DNA of 64,000 nt from Nelumbo lutea (Eukaryota > Streptophyta > Magnoliopsida > Proteales > Nelumbonaceae). The translations under genes were made by a program, and so were the position numbers. Within the stretch, counting starts at the first letter, position 1; every line of letters starts with the position of its first letter. Shown here in pieces: positions 34,995 through 45,790 of this stretch. The notes beneath the pieces were generated by a model. That model was not told the DNA's origin. It saw nothing but the letters and a program-made list of their open reading frames with translations, and made no database searches. The stretch is taken from contig JAKGHH010000002.1 of assembly GCA_022828595.1 (NCBI GenBank), positions 88,442,076 through 88,506,075 of the forward strand. Direction: 5' to 3'.

Positions 34995-35744
34995 CTCCCA
35001 GGGGTCCTAAGGAAGTGCAACAAAATAAAAACCAAATAGAAAAGGGAAGAGGGTGGAACCTAGGGACAACTGGAAGAACTATTCTATGATGAAAATTTGA
35101 GTTCTCCGGTTAGAAAATCTCCACTGGCTTTCTTCAAAGCTGCTTGCCTTGATCAAAAGAGACTCGTACCACTTTGGTGGAGTGAACTTATTTTGACACA
35201 ATATGATGTCTTTAAGACTTAACCCATAAATTCTTGTAATTATATAAGCAATATATCTATTTTGCATTATAGTGATTTAAGGCTTGGAGCCCTCACCCCG
35301 AAGGTATTTTTACAGTCATGTTCTTAGATTTGCAAAATTGCAATAAAAAAGTCCTAAGCCTCATCTCAAGTTTGATCTCAATCCTTACATTTGTCATTTT
35401 ATATCTCCAAAAATGTGATTTCTAACTTATTTTCTATTATTTTCTTATAAGTTGAACATGGTAAAGGAGGATACTTCGCACGTGTAAATGGAGACATTTG
35501 ATCAAATTTTACATGTCAAGTTTTTTTTTTTTTTTGGTTGAGTTTCATGTATTCAAGAACCTTGAATTTGTAGCAAACACATGGATGTTAAAGCACCTTG
35601 AGATATAATTCATTTGTTTATTATAGTATCTTTTAATGAAATTTTAAATTCAATTTTCATCTTATATTATAAATTAATTGTGCTTGAATCCAATACAGGA
35701 AATAAGGCTTCAAAAAATAATGAAAAAAAAATTAGGATCTAGCC
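34861..35744. other. Unassigned AT-rich DNA
   Basis: Contains poly(A)/poly(T) runs (34968-34990, 35521-35536) that may be retroposon tails, but no recognised gene. Confidence 0.4.
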
Positions 35745-36256
35745 ATTAACCAAAGAGTAGCTATAGTGTAAACCGTAGCTATAGGTTTATTTTTTCTAGC
35801 TATAAGTAATTCACATCCGTAGTTATAGATTGGTGTTCTTTTGCCACTGACAACTTAATATTTTTTCTAGCTACAGTCAGTTAATATCTGTGGCTATATA
35901 TTGATATTCTTTTGCTACCGACTATTTAAACTGTAGCTATGAACCCAAATTCTGTAGCTACGGACATCACAAAGCTGTAACTAGAAAGTCAAATTGTATC
36001 TATGGATAACTTAAAAACTGTAGCTACAAATGAATATATAATTATTTAGATTAGGCTTTAGCCACAAACACAAACCATAGCTATAGGTTAGTTCTAGCTA
36101 CGGATTTGTTCAGCCGTAGCTATTGCCTATATCCACCGTGACTATAATTGTTGTTTCTTGATCATAGCCAGTCTGTATCTATGGACCTATAGCTACAGTT
36201 TTTTGCATTTATAGCTATGGATTTGGCCATAGCTATAGGCCTATTTTCTTGTAGTG
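35745..36256 (-). mobile_element. CACTA (En/Spm) terminal region
   Basis: The right edge TTTTCTTGTAGTG (36244-36256) is the reverse complement of CACTACAAGAAAA, the standard plant CACTA terminal repeat. The preceding 500 bp hold more than a dozen sub-terminal repeats of TAGCTAYRG / CYRTAGCTA in both orientations, as expected for transposase binding sites. The other terminus and any transposase are absent. Confidence 0.75.
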
Positions 36257-36289
36257 ACGTGGAATGGATTAAAATTTAACCATACTACT

Positions 36290-37049
36290 TTTTCACTTGA
36301 TTTAGAGTGGTTCATATGTAGGGGTAAACTTTCCCCTTGTCTCTAGTTGATTTAGAGTGGTTCTTCAATTCTGAGCACTAATTCTCCTGGTCATACATCT
36401 CGAAAGTGTGCATTCTTGTTAAATGCACATGACACTCTCCTTTGATAAGTTCTTAGTCATGCTTTATCAAAGGTTGTCAATCGCTCATAATGTGCTTGGG
36501 CCCATTCCATCTCCAAGATCTTTGATTCCAATATCACACGTAAAGATAGTCTTCTGTTGGTAGAACTGCATACATGCCATACACTAAAGAATATGGCATT
36601 TCCCTAATTGATGTTCTAACTAATGTGTGGTAATCTAAAAGGGCATATGGCAAGATGTCCTGCCAACACTTATAAGTGAAAATTTTTTCTTCAAAATAAT
36701 CCTTTTAATGTTCTTATCTACAACCTCCACCACTTCATTCATTTGTGAATGGTAAAGAGATGAGTGCAATTGCTTGATTTTGAATTGATTACAAAGAGTT
36801 GTGACCTCCATTCAAGTTGAAATTCTTTCCATTATCGAAGATAATTTCGTGTGGTGCTTCATATCTTGAAATAATATTGTTCTTGGTGAATTGGATGGTC
36901 TTGGTCATTGTTAGGCATATTGTGGATATTGCTTGTATACACTTAATAAAACAACCAATGAAAACCAAGATGAATTGGTGCTCACTTGTTGCATGCTGCA
37001 GCAGACCAACTGTGTTTATTCCTCATATTGAAAAGGCCAAGGTGTAGTA
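36290..37049 (-). pseudogene. Ty3/gypsy integrase fossil (C-terminal side of the copia insertion)
   Basis: The minus strand reads, with stops and shifts, 'PWPF', 'QFILVFIGCFIKCIQAIST' (usual IDYFTKW, with the catalytic Asp changed to Gly), 'KNNIISRYEAPHEIIFDNGKNFN' and 'RTSIREMPYSLVYGM'. This is a gypsy integrase core. It is interrupted at 37050 by a copia element and continues at 39793. Confidence 0.8.
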
Positions 37050-37229
37050 AAACATGTTAGATATTGTATGCCCTTTCGCTCCAATCAGATTGATGTAATG
37101 ATACAATTATTGTAAATGAATAAAAGTACATAATTGTTTCATGTTATCATTAGTGTGTTTCTATGTAATTACCCTTTAAACTAGACACTTATGTGACTCA
37201 TGTTAGTTTAGAATATTCTCAACCATTGG

Positions 37230-37970
37230 AGTCACTTTCTCCAAAGGTATGTCTCCTAAGACCCTTGAGGAGATTGAGGGCATGAGAGTTCCCTATGCCT
37301 CTGTCGTAGGGAACATCATGTATGTCATGTTGTGCACTCGTCCAGACATTGCTCAAATTATGAGTGTGGTAAGTAAATATCAGTCAAACCTAGTGCAAGA
37401 GCATTGGACTGCTGTGAAAAACATACTCAAATACCTATAAAGGACTAAAGAATATTGTCTTGTCTTTGATGGTAGTTCACTATATGTGGTCGGGTATACT
37501 GATGTTGATTTCCAGTCATACCCAGATGATAGAAAATCTACATCTGGTTACTTGTTTACAATGGAGTCCTGTGCAGTTAGCTGGAAGAGCAACAAACAAT
37601 GGTCCATAGAAGATTCCACGACCGAAGCCAAGTACATTGCCACAAGTGAAGCTGCCAAGAAAGTAGTTTGAATGAAGAAGTTCATCCACGAATTAGGAGT
37701 TGTTACATCCAGCACATCACCCATTCCACTGTTGTGCGACAACACTGGAGCCATTGCTTAGGCTAAGGAGCCAAGAGCCCACTCGAAGACCAAGCACATC
37801 GAGGGGAAGTATCACATACTACGGGAGATTGATGGTAGAGGGGACATTTAGATTCAAAATGTAGCATCAGCGGAAAATGTGGCAGACCCATTGACTAAGC
37901 CACTAACACAGAAAGTGTTTGAGAAACACGTGGATAGTATGGAACTGAGGCTTGTACTAGATTGGACCTA
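37230..37970 (+). pseudogene. copia RT end / RNase H remnant
   Basis: Encodes 'MSPKTLEEIEGMRVPYASVVGNIMYVMLCTRPDIAQ', 'GYTDVDFQSYPDDRKSTSGYLFTM', 'SWKSNKQWSIEDSTTEAKYIATSEA' and, after stops, 'VTSSTSPIPLLCDNTGAIA'. It matches 54150-54836 of the copy at 48411. Stops at 37438, 37669 and 37759 and the missing upstream domains make it inert. Confidence 0.85.
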
Positions 37971-37985
37971 AGTGCAAGTGGGAGC

Positions 37986-39787
37986 TGTTAGACAGTGTAT
38001 GCCCTTAGCTCCAATCAGATTGATGTATTGATACATTTATTGTAAATGGATAAAAGTACATAATTATTTCATATTATCATTGGTGTATTTCTATGTAATT
38101 ACCCCTTAAATTGGACACCTATGAGACTCATGTTAGTTTATATTGTTCTCAGCCACTAGATAGACTTGGGGAGTTTATCCTGCCAAGGCTGACACTAATG
38201 TGCTACCAAAGAATTTGGGGCAACCTATCTCAGCTGCTAGGGTTAGACCCAAAGCACATGTAGTGTGTGCTTGTTTAAATTACTGAACCAGGACCAGTTT
38301 CCAACTATGCCCTAAACATTAAAGGCTGATGGGCAAAACTGGAAAGTTACACATAACCCCTAGACTTAATTATGGTATTGCACTTAGTGTAGGATTGGGT
38401 TGTCTTTGATATGCCAATCAGTGAGATCCTTTGTGGGTTAAAACCTGGGTATGTTGGGTTAGTTTGATAATTCACTTTAGTGGGTGATCATAGTGATAGG
38501 ATTACCCCCTTTGTCAAACAAAGTGAATGATCGGGACTGCACTTTCTCTGATGAAAACCAGAACTACCAGTAGTCGATTTTAACCGTGTTTGAGATTTGT
38601 TTTGCAAAATATATTTATATGATATATATATTATGTTCCAAGAAAAATGTTTGCAAAAGGTTTTAATTCCCGGGACCCTTCTGAGCAAAGAGTGCAACAC
38701 TGCACCTTACAGTTAGGGGAGAAGTCATTCCCTATCAGGCAATGTTTGATCATTTTGGGCTAAGAGATTAAGTGTAAGAGACCATTAAAGGTTGTTTACT
38801 TGATGGACTATATCTTACTTAAGTCCATTATCCTTGGGCCTTCATAGGATGTCTGGACTCAAAGATCATTTAATTGTAAATGTTGGACCCATTTTGAACC
38901 CATGCTGATGGACTTAGAGGTTCATTGCATTTAGTAGTGAATTCGGTCAGGCCTTTTCACAGAGGTTGTGCCAAACCCATGTGGGCTTATATGAGGTCAT
39001 TGTTGGGGTGCCACGCCATACAAATTGAACCTAAATGGGATAGTAACTACCTTGAGATGTGAGCCACTTGCTTAATGAGCCTAAAGCCTATGATTAATGA
39101 GATTAATCAAGTTGTCACATGATTGCTTAAGTTGTCATGTGACTTGGGCGAATATGGGTTTGGAGCACCCATTCTCATAAGAGGATAAGACTTATCCACC
39201 AATAGAGTCCAGATCCAAATAAAGATTTGGATTAGAAACCTCCTAATTCGATTAGGAGTCATGTTCGTTAAGGCTTAAGAAAGGAGAGATCGAACTGCTA
39301 TAGATTACTCTCTACTTTCAGCTTTCTCTCTCTACTCTTGCTACCCAGAAACCCTAATTCGACCTCCCCTTCTTAGATTGATTTTGATCAGTTCCTTATC
39401 TGAATTTTACAAGAAAATTGCAAAAAAAATCATGGTCACCTCCCTTGTTCGATCCATACACTTGGATTGCAGTTTTACTGAAAACTTTGTTGTTGAACCA
39501 GCTTCATTCAAAGCTACGCCATATTCAATGGAAGTTGGTTTTGGGATTCAATTTGGGCATGAACTACCACTTTGAGAGCTACATCTGTGGATTCTGTATC
39601 AGGTATACATCTCCCTCCTTTTGGTTTCAAATCTGATCCAGTTTTGGTACAAGAACGATCCTAGAAAAATGCAGTTTTTCTGAAATTAGCGAATGCAATT
39701 CCCGGAAGTGAGAAATAAATGTTTAAAATTTTGCCCAACCATCTAGCATGGTTCAGCTATCCATACGATGGATCTCACCTTCCTTCA
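37986..39787 (+). repeat. copia 3' LTR (1.80 kb)
   Basis: Runs from TGTTAGACAGTG to ..CCTTCCTTCA and is preceded by the purine tract AAGTGGGAGC. It is same-family with the LTRs at 19101 and 54911 but clearly diverged. Confidence 0.85.
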
Positions 39788-39792
39788 AAACA

Positions 39793-40430
39793 ATACAACT
39801 TTAATGGAGACATATTGATCTTTCGATTAAAGACTTAGCTAGCATGGAACTTCTAAACAGGTTGACAACAATCCTCATCCATCGTCACCCAACAAAATCC
39901 CATTTGGAGCAGCTTTTTAGCCAATATATACTTATTTATATGAGAGCTACATGTGCCACCATGTACCCCTTCCATCTTCTTTTGCGCCTTTTCTTCATCT
40001 AAGCATCTCAACTAAGGTAGTCCTAGGGACTTTTGATATAGTACCTCTATTGATATGATAAAATGCCTTGTTAACCTAACTATAGCTCTTCTTATCTTAA
40101 GATCTACTCCTTCTAGGAATGTTTGATGCTTAAAGAAATTTTTTATCTCATAGAACCATGACTAATCATCAAACTCTTCATCTTTTGTTGTGATCACAAG
40201 TTTGCTACTCATATAAGAAGGTTCACTATCCTGACTTAGATTAATTAGCTCTACTACAATATTAGGAGGTGAACTCAATGTTGATCCAAGGGAAGCTAAA
40301 GCATTCGCAAATTAGTTATCTTCCCTAGAGAAGTAATTAAAGGAAATTATTTGAACCTCTTTGTCAATACTCAATTTTAGGTCGGTTCCATCTCTAACCC
40401 ACTTCCCACACTCCAAATGCCTGATCAGAC
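39793..40430 (-). pseudogene. Ty3/gypsy RNase H end and integrase zinc-binding fossil
   Basis: Minus-strand frames give 'SREDN.FANALASLGS' (RNase H tail), 'SWFYEIKNFFKHQTFLEGVDLKIRRAIVRLTRHF', 'EVLYQKS' and 'AKKLLQMGFCWVTMDEDC', the usual gypsy spacer and HHCC region. It joins in order with the integrase at 37049-36290 once the copia element is removed. Lineage (Tat/Athila-like) is inferred. Confidence 0.78.
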
Positions 40431-40641
40431 CTTACCATCCTCTATAAATTAGCATATCAAAACCCCAAGAAACCAAATTTCAACTTAAACACACTACGAT
40501 TCACCATTAAATTTACAAAATTCCCTTTTGATGACCACGGTTGCGCCACATCACCACACCTTTCACACCATTAAGCTTCATCGTATGAAACCAGACCTTT
40601 GAATAAACAATCACACAAAATCAAAATCTCAGCCTTAAAGA

Positions 40642-40748
40642 TCAGTTTGGAAAGAGTGCAAATGCAAATATATATAGTGCAAATACATACAAAATATAAG
40701 GTTTTGCACTTTACATATTTGCATTTGTACTCCTTCCAAACTTAGCCT
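40642..40748. mobile_element. Small palindromic MITE (~107 bp)
   Basis: The left arm AGTTTGGAAAGAGTGCAAAT and right arm (reverse complement AGTTTGGAAGGAGTACAAAT) are near-perfect inverted repeats of about 28 bp around an AT-rich centre. A half-copy lies at 12545. No target-site duplication could be fixed. Confidence 0.65.
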
Positions 40749-40769
40749 AAAGTCCTTAATTTTACCATC

Positions 40770-42110
40770 CATCCATCAAAGATTCCATTTTAATGAACTA
40801 GATGCTACGACTAAAACCCAAAATCCAAATTTCCTTGGCATAATGAAAACCTTCGTCAACATATTGATCAGCTATCCTTTAAATTTCAGATATCAAAATG
40901 ACCATTTCGCCTTTCATTTAAAAAGATTCCAAATAGACCATCCTTATTAAACGTTACTCTCCAAATTCATGATCTTTGTCATGATACATAATCTAACATC
41001 TCTAACCCCATCAAAACCTCAATCAACCTCCCGATCAACAATTCATTAACTTTATAACCTTAAAATAACCATTTTACCCTTCATTTAAAATGATTTAAAA
41101 TCAAGTCCTCTCATTGGCCAACACTCTCTTATTTCCAAGTCTTCATTATGGTGTATCTTCCTATACTTCTAAACCTTACCAAAAGCTATGTAAACCGCTA
41201 TCAACTATCCACTAATTCCAAATCCAAAATTCTTCCAATTACCCATCTATTAGACAAAGATTCCATTTTGAGCCTTCCTATTGGTCAGACCACTCATACC
41301 TTGAATTCCCCTAATCGAATACATTTAACTCAATTAAACCTCGTCAATTCATACAGGCCACTTAGAAACATTGCCCTATCAAATTTTAACTCAAAATTCC
41401 TCTATTTTCCCATTTATTACATCAAGATTCCATTCTAAGTCTTTTCATTGGTTAGACCACCCATATCCCAAATTCCCCTAATCCAAACACATTTGAATCA
41501 ATCAAACCTTTCCAATTTTTCAACGCCCCTTAGAAAAACCACCCTATCAAATTTCAACTCAAAATTCTTCAATATTCCCATTTATCAGATAAAGACTCAT
41601 TTTTGAGATTTTCTATTGGTCAAATTATTTGTACCTTAAATCCTCTTGATCTAAGCACTATTGGTTCGATCTAACCCCACCAATTAATCCTAAATACCAA
41701 AATACCACCCTATTAAGTTTCATCCAAAAATACCCTTGTTTGCCCATTTATCTAAAAAGATTTTATTTTAATCAATCTCATTGGCTAGTACATACAAAAC
41801 TTCTATGTACACTCAAACCCATCCCAAGCCTTCACACTTGTACCCAGAATCCCTACCATTAGATCAAAACTTCAGTTTGACCTCTCCTAACCCTAAGTGA
41901 CTGAACTACCCTTAAAAATCTAAAAATTATCAAAATACCCATAAAATTCTTTAGAATTACAAAAATACCCTAATTGCATTGGCTAGTACATACAGAACTT
42001 CTATGTACACTCAGACCCATCCCAACCCTTAACACTTGTACCCAGAATCCATACCATTAGATCAAAACTTCAGTTGGACCTCTCCTAACCCTAATTGCCT
42101 TAATATAAAT
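40770..42110 (+). repeat. Decayed tandem array, period about 167 bp
   Basis: A recurring core (CCATTTAT..AAAGATTCCATTTTNA..TCNCATTGG, preceded by TATCAAATTTCAACTCAAAAT) occurs with anchor positions near 40925, 41092, 41260, 41426, 41594 and 41759, i.e. spacings of 167, 168, 166, 168 and 165 bp. A less regular monomer precedes at 40781. The last unit is a clean 198-bp-offset duplication (41779 and 41977 onward). Monomers are strongly diverged. There is no coding potential. Confidence 0.7.
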
Positions 42111-42401
42111 AAGACCGAGAGTTACTTAGGAGCCGAGATGACCAAGGCCCCGTTTGATGATTAATTACTTGTGAGTAATTGTTAAAAGAAGTACTTTTTC
42201 TTTTAACAAGTACTTCTTAGAAGTACTTGTTTTAACAACCCTTTAGGTTGTTTGGTAACCCACTTTTTCAAATCACTTATTATGTTTTTAAGTACTTATC
42301 GGGGTGGGAATGTTTGGTAAGCTACTTTCCACATAAGTGCTTATATTTATAAAAATGACAATTTTAGCCCTCACTTCTCTCATACATGTATACAATACTT
42401 T

Positions 42402-42461
<60 letters not shown>

Positions 42462-42486
42462 GCAATAATAATAATAATAATAATAA
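42402..42486 (+). repeat. (TAA)n microsatellite
   Basis: About 28 TAA units with one GCA interruption. Chance frames through it encode poly-Asn or poly-Leu and are not genes. Confidence 0.95.
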
Positions 42487-42756
42487 GACGATGAACAGGG
42501 GGAAGGTTGTCATCGCTGCAACTCCCCTATTCTCCCTTCGAGCGACAAAGAGCATCGACAACCTCTCCTTAGTCTTTCTTCCCCCCCCCCCTCTCTCTCT
42601 CTCTCTCCTTTTCTTCTTCTTCTCCTTTGTTTTTGTTCTTCTATAACCACTAAACCACGAACAAGACACTGTTCATCTTTCTCCCCAAAAGATAACTAGT
42701 GGCGATTGAACGTCTCTCTTTCGGTTCTTCGACACCCAAACGGCAGTGGCAACTAG

Positions 42757-42890
42757 ATCAAGCTCTGTTTCAAAGATCTGAGATTGAGCTACGAGCTCTG
42801 TTTCAAAGATCTGAGGTCGAGCTACGAGCTCTATTTCAGAGATCTGAGATCAAGCTACGAGTTATGTTTCAGAGATCTGACTTCAAAACA
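42757..42890 (+). repeat. 33-bp tandem repeat, four copies
   Basis: The unit GAGCTACGAGCTCTGTTTC plus AAAGATCTGAGRTC repeats about four times with exact 33-bp spacing (GATCTG at 42775 and 42808, then onward). Because 33 is a multiple of three, open frames here look repetitive without being genes. Confidence 0.85.
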
Positions 42891-43276
42891 TAGAGCAAAG
42901 AGGCCAAACGACAGGTCCACTAGCCACAATTCCTCACCGTCGATCGTCATCGGTGGACCTGCAATTGGTGCGCCACTACTACTAGGGTTTGAGGATCGAA
43001 TGAGTGGAGAAGGGGGAGGTATAACCTCACAGGGGTATTTCAATCATTATACAAATTTTTCAGGGACTGGTTCGTCCTAATATTTTGGAGAAGTACTTCT
43101 TCAAGTACTTAAAAAAAAAGCCAACTTGAAGTCACTTTTTCAAAGGGCTTCTTTAAAAAAAAAGTACTTTTCCCCACTTTTTTACCAAACACCCATAAGT
43201 ACTTAAAAATCACTTAATGTATGGTCCCATGTCTTAAAAGAAGTACTTATTAAAAGTGTTCTCAAACAGGGCCCAA

Positions 43277-43864
43277 ATAGGACAGTGGTAGACCTCTTCT
43301 CACTCATTTCTTCTCTCATTTCTTTCTCTTCCTTTCACTCTTTCTCATTCTCTTTTTCTGGTTCTCTCCATTTCTCTATTCTCCCACTAATCATAATCTC
43401 TCATGTACAACTGTTCACCATTTTCTTAAGTGAGAATAGAACAACTCACGAACGTTTTCTTCCTTTTATTTTTCTTTATTCCCTATGGTCCCTTACTCCC
43501 CAACCTTATCTTTGAACCTCTTCATTGCCCTCCCGTACCCCCTATTCTTCATCCCTTTCGTCTGAAACACCACTGTTGTCGCTGCAACTTCACAGAAGTG
43601 GTACATTCTTTTCCTCTTCCCTTCTCTCTCATCTCTTTCTCTCTCTCTCACCGTCTAAACTAAATCTACATCGGACAAGAGTCTGTAATTCTCTTTCCTT
43701 AGATAATGGTTAGTCACTTATGTTTAATTTCTGATTTATTAATTCCCATCAAAATTAAGCAGTCAATATTAAATTCTCTCTTTATGCTCATTAATAATAG
43801 CCCACCTTGCCCTAGAACCCGAGTACAATAGCACTCCCTGAAATCTCTCAAACCCCAAACAAAA
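43277..43864. other. CT-rich tract and unassigned DNA
   Basis: 43290-43660 is strongly pyrimidine-rich on the plus strand (TCTCTTTC/CTTTCTC words), resembling a 5' UTR or degraded LTR leader. A TATAAATAA at 42103, before the inserted element at 42145, could be the matching promoter. No gene is attached. Confidence 0.35.
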
Positions 43865-45790
43865 TTAATCAACTCTAATTTTAGGTAAATACAAAAGATC
43901 ATCGAAATAGAGCTTGTAACAATCACGTAGAAGAGAAGAAACTGGATTTAAATATATATATATATATATATTTTCCCTGCAATGAACTGCAAATTTGGAT
44001 AGTGAGTCTGCAACTGCATTACCCTCTTGTAGGGTATGAACAAACTGAATGTTCATCATTTTCGTAAGGTGTCTGATTGAATCCAACCATCAAAGAATCT
44101 TCTTGGGAGGTTTAACTCTATCATTCAGAATATCCACCATTATTTTAGAGTCACTCTCAATGGTTAAGGAACGCAAGTTCAGCCCAAAACATAATCTAAT
44201 TGCATCCAGAATTACACGACATTCAGTAGTGGTATTAGAGCCAGTATCATACCAAGAGGCAAAGCTGTACACAAACGTTCCCTTATGATCCCTGATGATC
44301 CCCCCACCCCAGAGGGACCGGGGTAACCAGAGTAAGAGGCATCAACATTACATTTATACCCATGAGTAGCAAGAAACTAGGATACATATCACACCTTATT
44401 TTAGGAGGGCGATAAGTGATCGGCCGGAGTGATATGGAGCGCCTGAAGGGTAATGGTGTCTCTAAAAGAAACCGAAGCCATGGTTTTCAAAACCAGACCG
44501 GACCGGATGGTCGGACTGGAAAAACTGGGAACCGGTCAGGCGATTGCATTCGGTTTTCTCCAAAAGTGGAAATTTGCCCAAAACCATTGATTTTGATCAG
44601 CAAACCGCTGACTCGAGCACTTAACCATTCAAACGGTTTTGACCGTTTTTTTTTTTTTATTTTTTGTCAGAATGGGCCAGACCATTTGACCCGGTAACCA
44701 GAACCCTGACCGGTTCGGTCTCCGGGTCATTTTTAAAAACCATGACCGAAGCTGTTGGAGTGCTCTAATTGAGTTCTTTAAGCCAGTATTTAATTTTAAA
44801 AATGATAAACGAAGCTGGCTTAGCATGGCCTTCCATTCTACAAAAGCATCTATCTTTCCAAATCTCCTAGATAATCAATTGAGGGATAGTTGGAATAACT
44901 TCCCCTAGCTGAGTTTTAATGTTTTTAGAAAAGTGAAACCAAAAGAGATTCGACTTCTTACCGATTGAAATGGAATGGCAGGAATATCCAGGAGGCAGTT
45001 GAAATCAGTTCAAACTTTGCTAGCTAGAACTCCAACGCAAAGAAGATGATCTATAGTCTCCCTTTTCCTCTCTTGATAATAGTTATAGTTGGAGGCTAAA
45101 GGGATGCCCAAAGCACAAATGCTCCCAATACCCATCAGGACACACGCTAGCCGAAAAAAGACATTTTAGTGGGAATACAACTGTTCCGAACATATTTTCC
45201 CTAGCTGATTGTGCTATATATGTCGAACCTAGATTGCATTACAGGTGCTCTTGAAGTTGAACATTCCATCCAAACTAGGATTCCAAATGTGGCAATGAAC
45301 TCCAAAGGAGATTTTTAAGTTCATGGCTTCAATTTCTCCCTTTATTTGATCCTCAAGGCAATTCAAAATTAGGTCCCAATTCCACACATCTTTATCATCA
45401 AGAATGTCTGATATCTCAAGGTTTAGATCAACAAGAGAAGGGTCGTCCACCTAAGAGATTAGTGGAGTAAAAGAAAACCAAATTTCTAACTAGAAATTAT
45501 CTTACCTTATCTAATATGCCAAGAAGATAGTTCATGGAAACATGGAAGAAGCTTGGCATTGCATTTCCAAGTTGAGGAACCATGGTATGAATTTTTTTTT
45601 TTTTGAAGGAAGTAATTAGCTTCGCTTTAAAAATTCAGACCAACAGTTATCCCATGAGAGTCCTCTCCATAAGGCCTTAAGTCTGAAAACATAACTGATA
45701 TCCTCTAAGCTTCTAACGCCGAGGCCTCCCTCCTCCAGGCTACGACAAACTTTATGCCAAGCCACCCAAGAATGGTCTGATGGTCGGGTC
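43865..45790 (-). pseudogene. L1-like LINE 3' half with RNase H (broken)
   Basis: Read on the minus strand: 'WVAWHKVCRSLEEGGLGVRSLEDI' (45790-45640); 'DVWNWDLILNCLEDQIKGEIEAMNL' and 'NPSLDGMFNFKSTCNAI' (45450-45229); a zf-RVT-like 'ETIDHLL' piece (about 45060); then, past the fold-back element at 44479-44744, an RNase H domain with 'DASYSGYPGPSGVGGIIRDHKG', 'TECRVILDAIRLCFGLNLRSLTIESDSK' and 'NIQFVHTLQEGNAVADSLSKFA' (44370-43960). These are the parts downstream of the reverse transcriptase in RNase H-bearing plant L1 elements. The reverse transcriptase and endonuclease are gone, and frames are shifted several times. Confidence 0.8.
44479..44744. mobile_element. Complete fold-back hAT-type MITE (266 bp), TSD ACCGAAGC
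   Basis: Ends CATGGTTTTCAAAACC and TTTTTAAAAACCATG, flanked by a perfect 8-bp duplication ACCGAAGC (44471-44478 and 44745-44752). It sits inside the LINE remnant, so it is younger than that insertion. It is the same family as 6680-6968 and 63381-63643. Confidence 0.88.

Larger units (their letters stand above)
37055..39787 (+). mobile_element. Internally deleted long-LTR copia, TSD AAACA
   Basis: Perfect 5-bp duplications AAACA at 37050-37054 and 39788-39792. Only the first ~175 bp of the 5' LTR (37055-37229) remain; they join straight into the RNase H end of pol at a TGGAGTCAC-like word, then a polypurine tract and a complete 3' LTR (37986-39787) follow. The intact terminal duplications show the deletion happened after insertion. 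Confidence 0.88.
42145..43276. mobile_element. Non-autonomous DNA element with GGCCCYGTTTGA ends (1.13 kb)
   Basis: The left end GGCCCCGTTTGATG and right end TCTCAAACAGGGCCC are inverted repeats. Sub-terminal AAGTACTT/GTACTTNTTAAAAG words occur many times in both orientations near both ends and can fold back. The middle holds a (TAA)n run and a 33-bp tandem repeat. No transposase is present. The target-site duplication is unclear. Confidence 0.65.

Noticed and set aside
41148..41438. 96-codon plus-strand frame
   Set aside because: It lies in the ~167 bp tandem array. Its residues follow the repeat and show no family resemblance.
42364..42669. Frames encoding poly-Asn or poly-Leu tracts
   Set aside because: They are produced by the (TAA)n microsatellite inside a DNA element, not by a gene.
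42699..43080. Open frames with a regular ALFQRSE-like repeat
   Set aside because: The 33-bp tandem repeat keeps the frame open in several phases. No known domain and no supporting gene structure.
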